Below are positions 62,884 to 64,000 of a stretch of DNA of 64,000 bases, piece after piece. The stretch is from Flavobacterium cauense R2A-7 (lineage in GTDB: Bacteria > Bacteroidota > Bacteroidia > Flavobacteriales > Flavobacteriaceae), in NCBI RefSeq assembly GCF_000498475.1, contig NZ_AVBI01000019.1, positions 620,001 to 684,000 on the forward strand, written 5' to 3'. A model generated the notes under the pieces. It was not told the origin of the DNA and searched no databases. It worked only from the letters and a program-made list of their open reading frames with translations. The translations under genes and the position numbers were made by a program. How positions within the stretch are numbered: the first letter of the stretch is position 1; each line of letters starts with the position of its first letter.

Positions 62884-63028
62884 AGCCCTAACCCCGATTG
62901 CAGTGGAAAGCATTTTGAAATAAAAAAGTAGAAGTTCCTGAAGAAAAAAAGCGACCAACGGAAGCTCTTTTTTGTTCTTTGGAACTTCTTTTTTTATGAA
63001 AAATCTTGGAGCGGAAAGCGGGAAACAG
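62884..63028. repeat. REP-like element (copy 2) with internal hairpin
   Basis: Opens AGCCCTAACCCCGATTGCAG and closes GGAGCGGAAAGCGGG. In the middle AGAAGTTCC (62930-62938) pairs with GGAACTTCT (62981-62989). Same opening pattern as the elements at 38167 and 47766 (minus). Fills the gap between the thioesterase and the response-regulator terminator. Confidence 0.65.
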
Positions 63029-63036
63029 TTTCACAT

Positions 63037-63064
63037 AAAAAAAAGCTCTGATTTCTCAGAGCTT
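63037..63064 (-). terminator. Terminator of the two-component operon
   Basis: AAGCTCTGA and TCAGAGCTT pair around TTTC. On the minus strand it is followed by eight T residues (63044 down to 63037). Confidence 0.85.
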
Positions 63065-63097
63065 CTTAACCAATATAATTTATTAACTAATAACTAT

Positions 63098-63814
63098 CTA
63101 TTCTGCCGCTTTGCTTTTTACCACCAAACGGAACCCTTCACCGTGAATGTTTAAAATTTCAACGTCTTCATCGGATTTCAGGTATTTACGCAATTTTGCG
63201 ATATACACATCCATACTTCTGGAAGTGAAGTAGTTGTCGTCTCTCCATATTTTTGTCAACGCCAATTCACGAGGCATTAAATCATTTTCATGCAAGGCCA
63301 ACATTTTAAGCAATTCGTTCTCTTTTGGAGACAATTTGATTGGTTCGTCGCCAGGGAACGTTAGAAAACGCAATTTTGAGTTTAAATGGAATTTACCGAT
63401 TTCAAATTCAAATTTGGTGTTGTCTGTTTTGGTTTCGGAAGCTTTACGCATGATGATGGCTTTGATTTTCATCAATAATACTTCCGAATCAAACGGTTTG
63501 TTTAAATAATCGTCGGCTCCTACTTTGTATCCTTTCAAAACGTCTTCTTTCATCGATTTCGCTGTTAGGAAAATGATAGGCACCTCTTTGTTTTTTTCGC
63601 GGATTTCTCTTGCCAAAGTATAACCGTCTTTGTAAGGCATCATCACGTCAAGAATACACAAATCGTAATTGTCTTTCTTGAATTTTTCGAAACCTTCCAT
63701 TCCGTTTTTAGCTAAAGTAACCTCGAAATCATTTATAATTAAATAATCTTTTAAAACCGCTCCGAAATTTGGATCATCTTCTACTAATAGAATTTTTTTG
63801 TTAGTTGTATCCAT
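63098..63814 (-). CDS. OmpR/PhoB family response regulator
   Basis: 238 aa. Receiver domain (about 5-120): acidic pocket ED13-D14, phosphoacceptor D56 in CILDVMMPYKDGYT, LTAKSM switch and NKP lysine. A winged-helix DNA-binding domain follows (about 135-232; LSPKENELLKML, RSMDVYIAKLRKYLKSD). It resembles the RprY-type regulators of Bacteroidota. The partner kinase gene ends five bases before its start, on the same strand. The regulon is unknown. Confidence 0.93.
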   Translation of the reverse strand: MDTTNKKILLVEDDPNFGAVLKDYLIINDFEVTLAKNGMEGFEKFKKDNYDLCILDVMMPYKDGYTLAREIREKNKEVPIIFLTAKSMKEDVLKGYKVGADDYLNKPFDSEVLLMKIKAIIMRKASETKTDNTKFEFEIGKFHLNSKLRFLTFPGDEPIKLSPKENELLKMLALHENDLMPRELALTKIWRDDNYFTSRSMDVYIAKLRKYLKSDEDVEILNIHGEGFRLVVKSKAAE

Positions 63815-63819
63815 ATTTT

Positions 63820-64000
63820 TTAATTTATTAAAGGCATTTTTATGGTAAAGGTACTTCCCTTTCCTTTTTCACTTTCTACAAAAATCTGACCGTTATGGTC
63901 GTCTATAATTCTTTTTACATAAGCCAACCCTAAACCATGTCCTTTGACATTATGCAGGTCGCCGGTGTGCTCTCTGTAAAACTTTTCAAATATTCTCTTT
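63820..64000 (-). CDS. Histidine kinase, C-terminal end only (truncated by the window edge)
   Basis: The frame enters from the right edge and stops at TAA (63820-63822). The visible 59 residues are the end of a HATPase domain: the F box IFEKFYR, the G2 box [19 protein letters not shown] and the tail [14 protein letters not shown]. It is the cognate kinase of the regulator that starts five bases downstream. The sensor part lies outside the window. Confidence 0.9.
   Translation of the reverse strand, partial: KRIFEKFYREHTGDLHNVKGHGLGLAYVKRIIDDHNGQIFVESEKGKGSTFTIKMPLIN

Overview
The window is chromosomal DNA of a Bacteroidota species, most probably a Flavobacterium or close relative. The evidence is low G+C with A/T-rich spacers, many -7 boxes of the Bacteroidota form TAnnTTTG, starts without Shine-Dalgarno sequences, a type IX secretion (T9SS) sorting domain on a secreted amidase, a GldL-like small protein, a TonB-dependent receptor of the carboxypeptidase-regulatory/plug/barrel type, and a bacillithiol-system protein (YtxJ). 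It is a dense housekeeping region: about 58 protein genes and one tRNA-Arg(ACG). I see no prophage, insertion sequence, CRISPR array or toxin/defence island.

Layout. 1-5.6 kb: end of a U32 peptidase-family gene, a 46-codon gene, apt, tRNA-Arg, a CHASE-PAS-PAS histidine kinase with a lone receiver, and a pentapeptide-repeat protein. 5.6-8.6 kb: a MacAB-like adaptor/permease/ATPase operon on the minus strand. 8.7-13.5 kb: a secreted unknown, a secreted TPR protein and gyrA. 13.7-17.7 kb: clpC and a RimK ligase fused to a retropepsin-like domain. 17.7-20.1 kb: two microsatellite tracts followed by a tight five-gene operon, mostly small membrane proteins. 20.1-38.1 kb: mostly metabolism and translation (hutH, a TlpA-like protein, nnrD, gcvT, a YebC-family gene, a CBS-like enzyme, an S9 peptidase, a YbaB-family gene, an RluA-type synthase, ltaE, prfB, glyA, fumarylacetoacetase). 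38.1-44.5 kb: cell-envelope and secreted proteins. 44.5-47.7 kb: ytxJ and clpB. 47.7-53.8 kb: an odd 21-bp minisatellite, an MFS transporter, small unknowns, an acetyltransferase, OmpW, smpB, an XRE regulator and pcm. 53.9-62.9 kb: an oxidoreductase, 3-hydroxyacyl-CoA dehydrogenase, DUF1015, YggS, an exonuclease/GIY-YIG fusion, a K+ channel, miaA, an unknown and an acyl-ACP thioesterase. 63.1-64 kb: a response regulator and the end of its kinase.

Themes. Protein quality control and translation rescue are well represented (clpC, clpB, smpB, pcm, prfB, S6 glutamylation). prfB carries the classical +1 programmed frameshift, so its true gene is longer than any single open frame. Several genes need a start different from the longest open frame because the -7 box lies inside that frame (the RluA-type synthase, glyA, the TonB receptor, and probably the K+ channel). 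Spacers hold dispersed low-complexity or REP-like elements; these, the cysteine-heptad minisatellite and the repeated motif in the ytxJ/clpB spacer are the least explained parts. I did not find a clear new multi-gene system.
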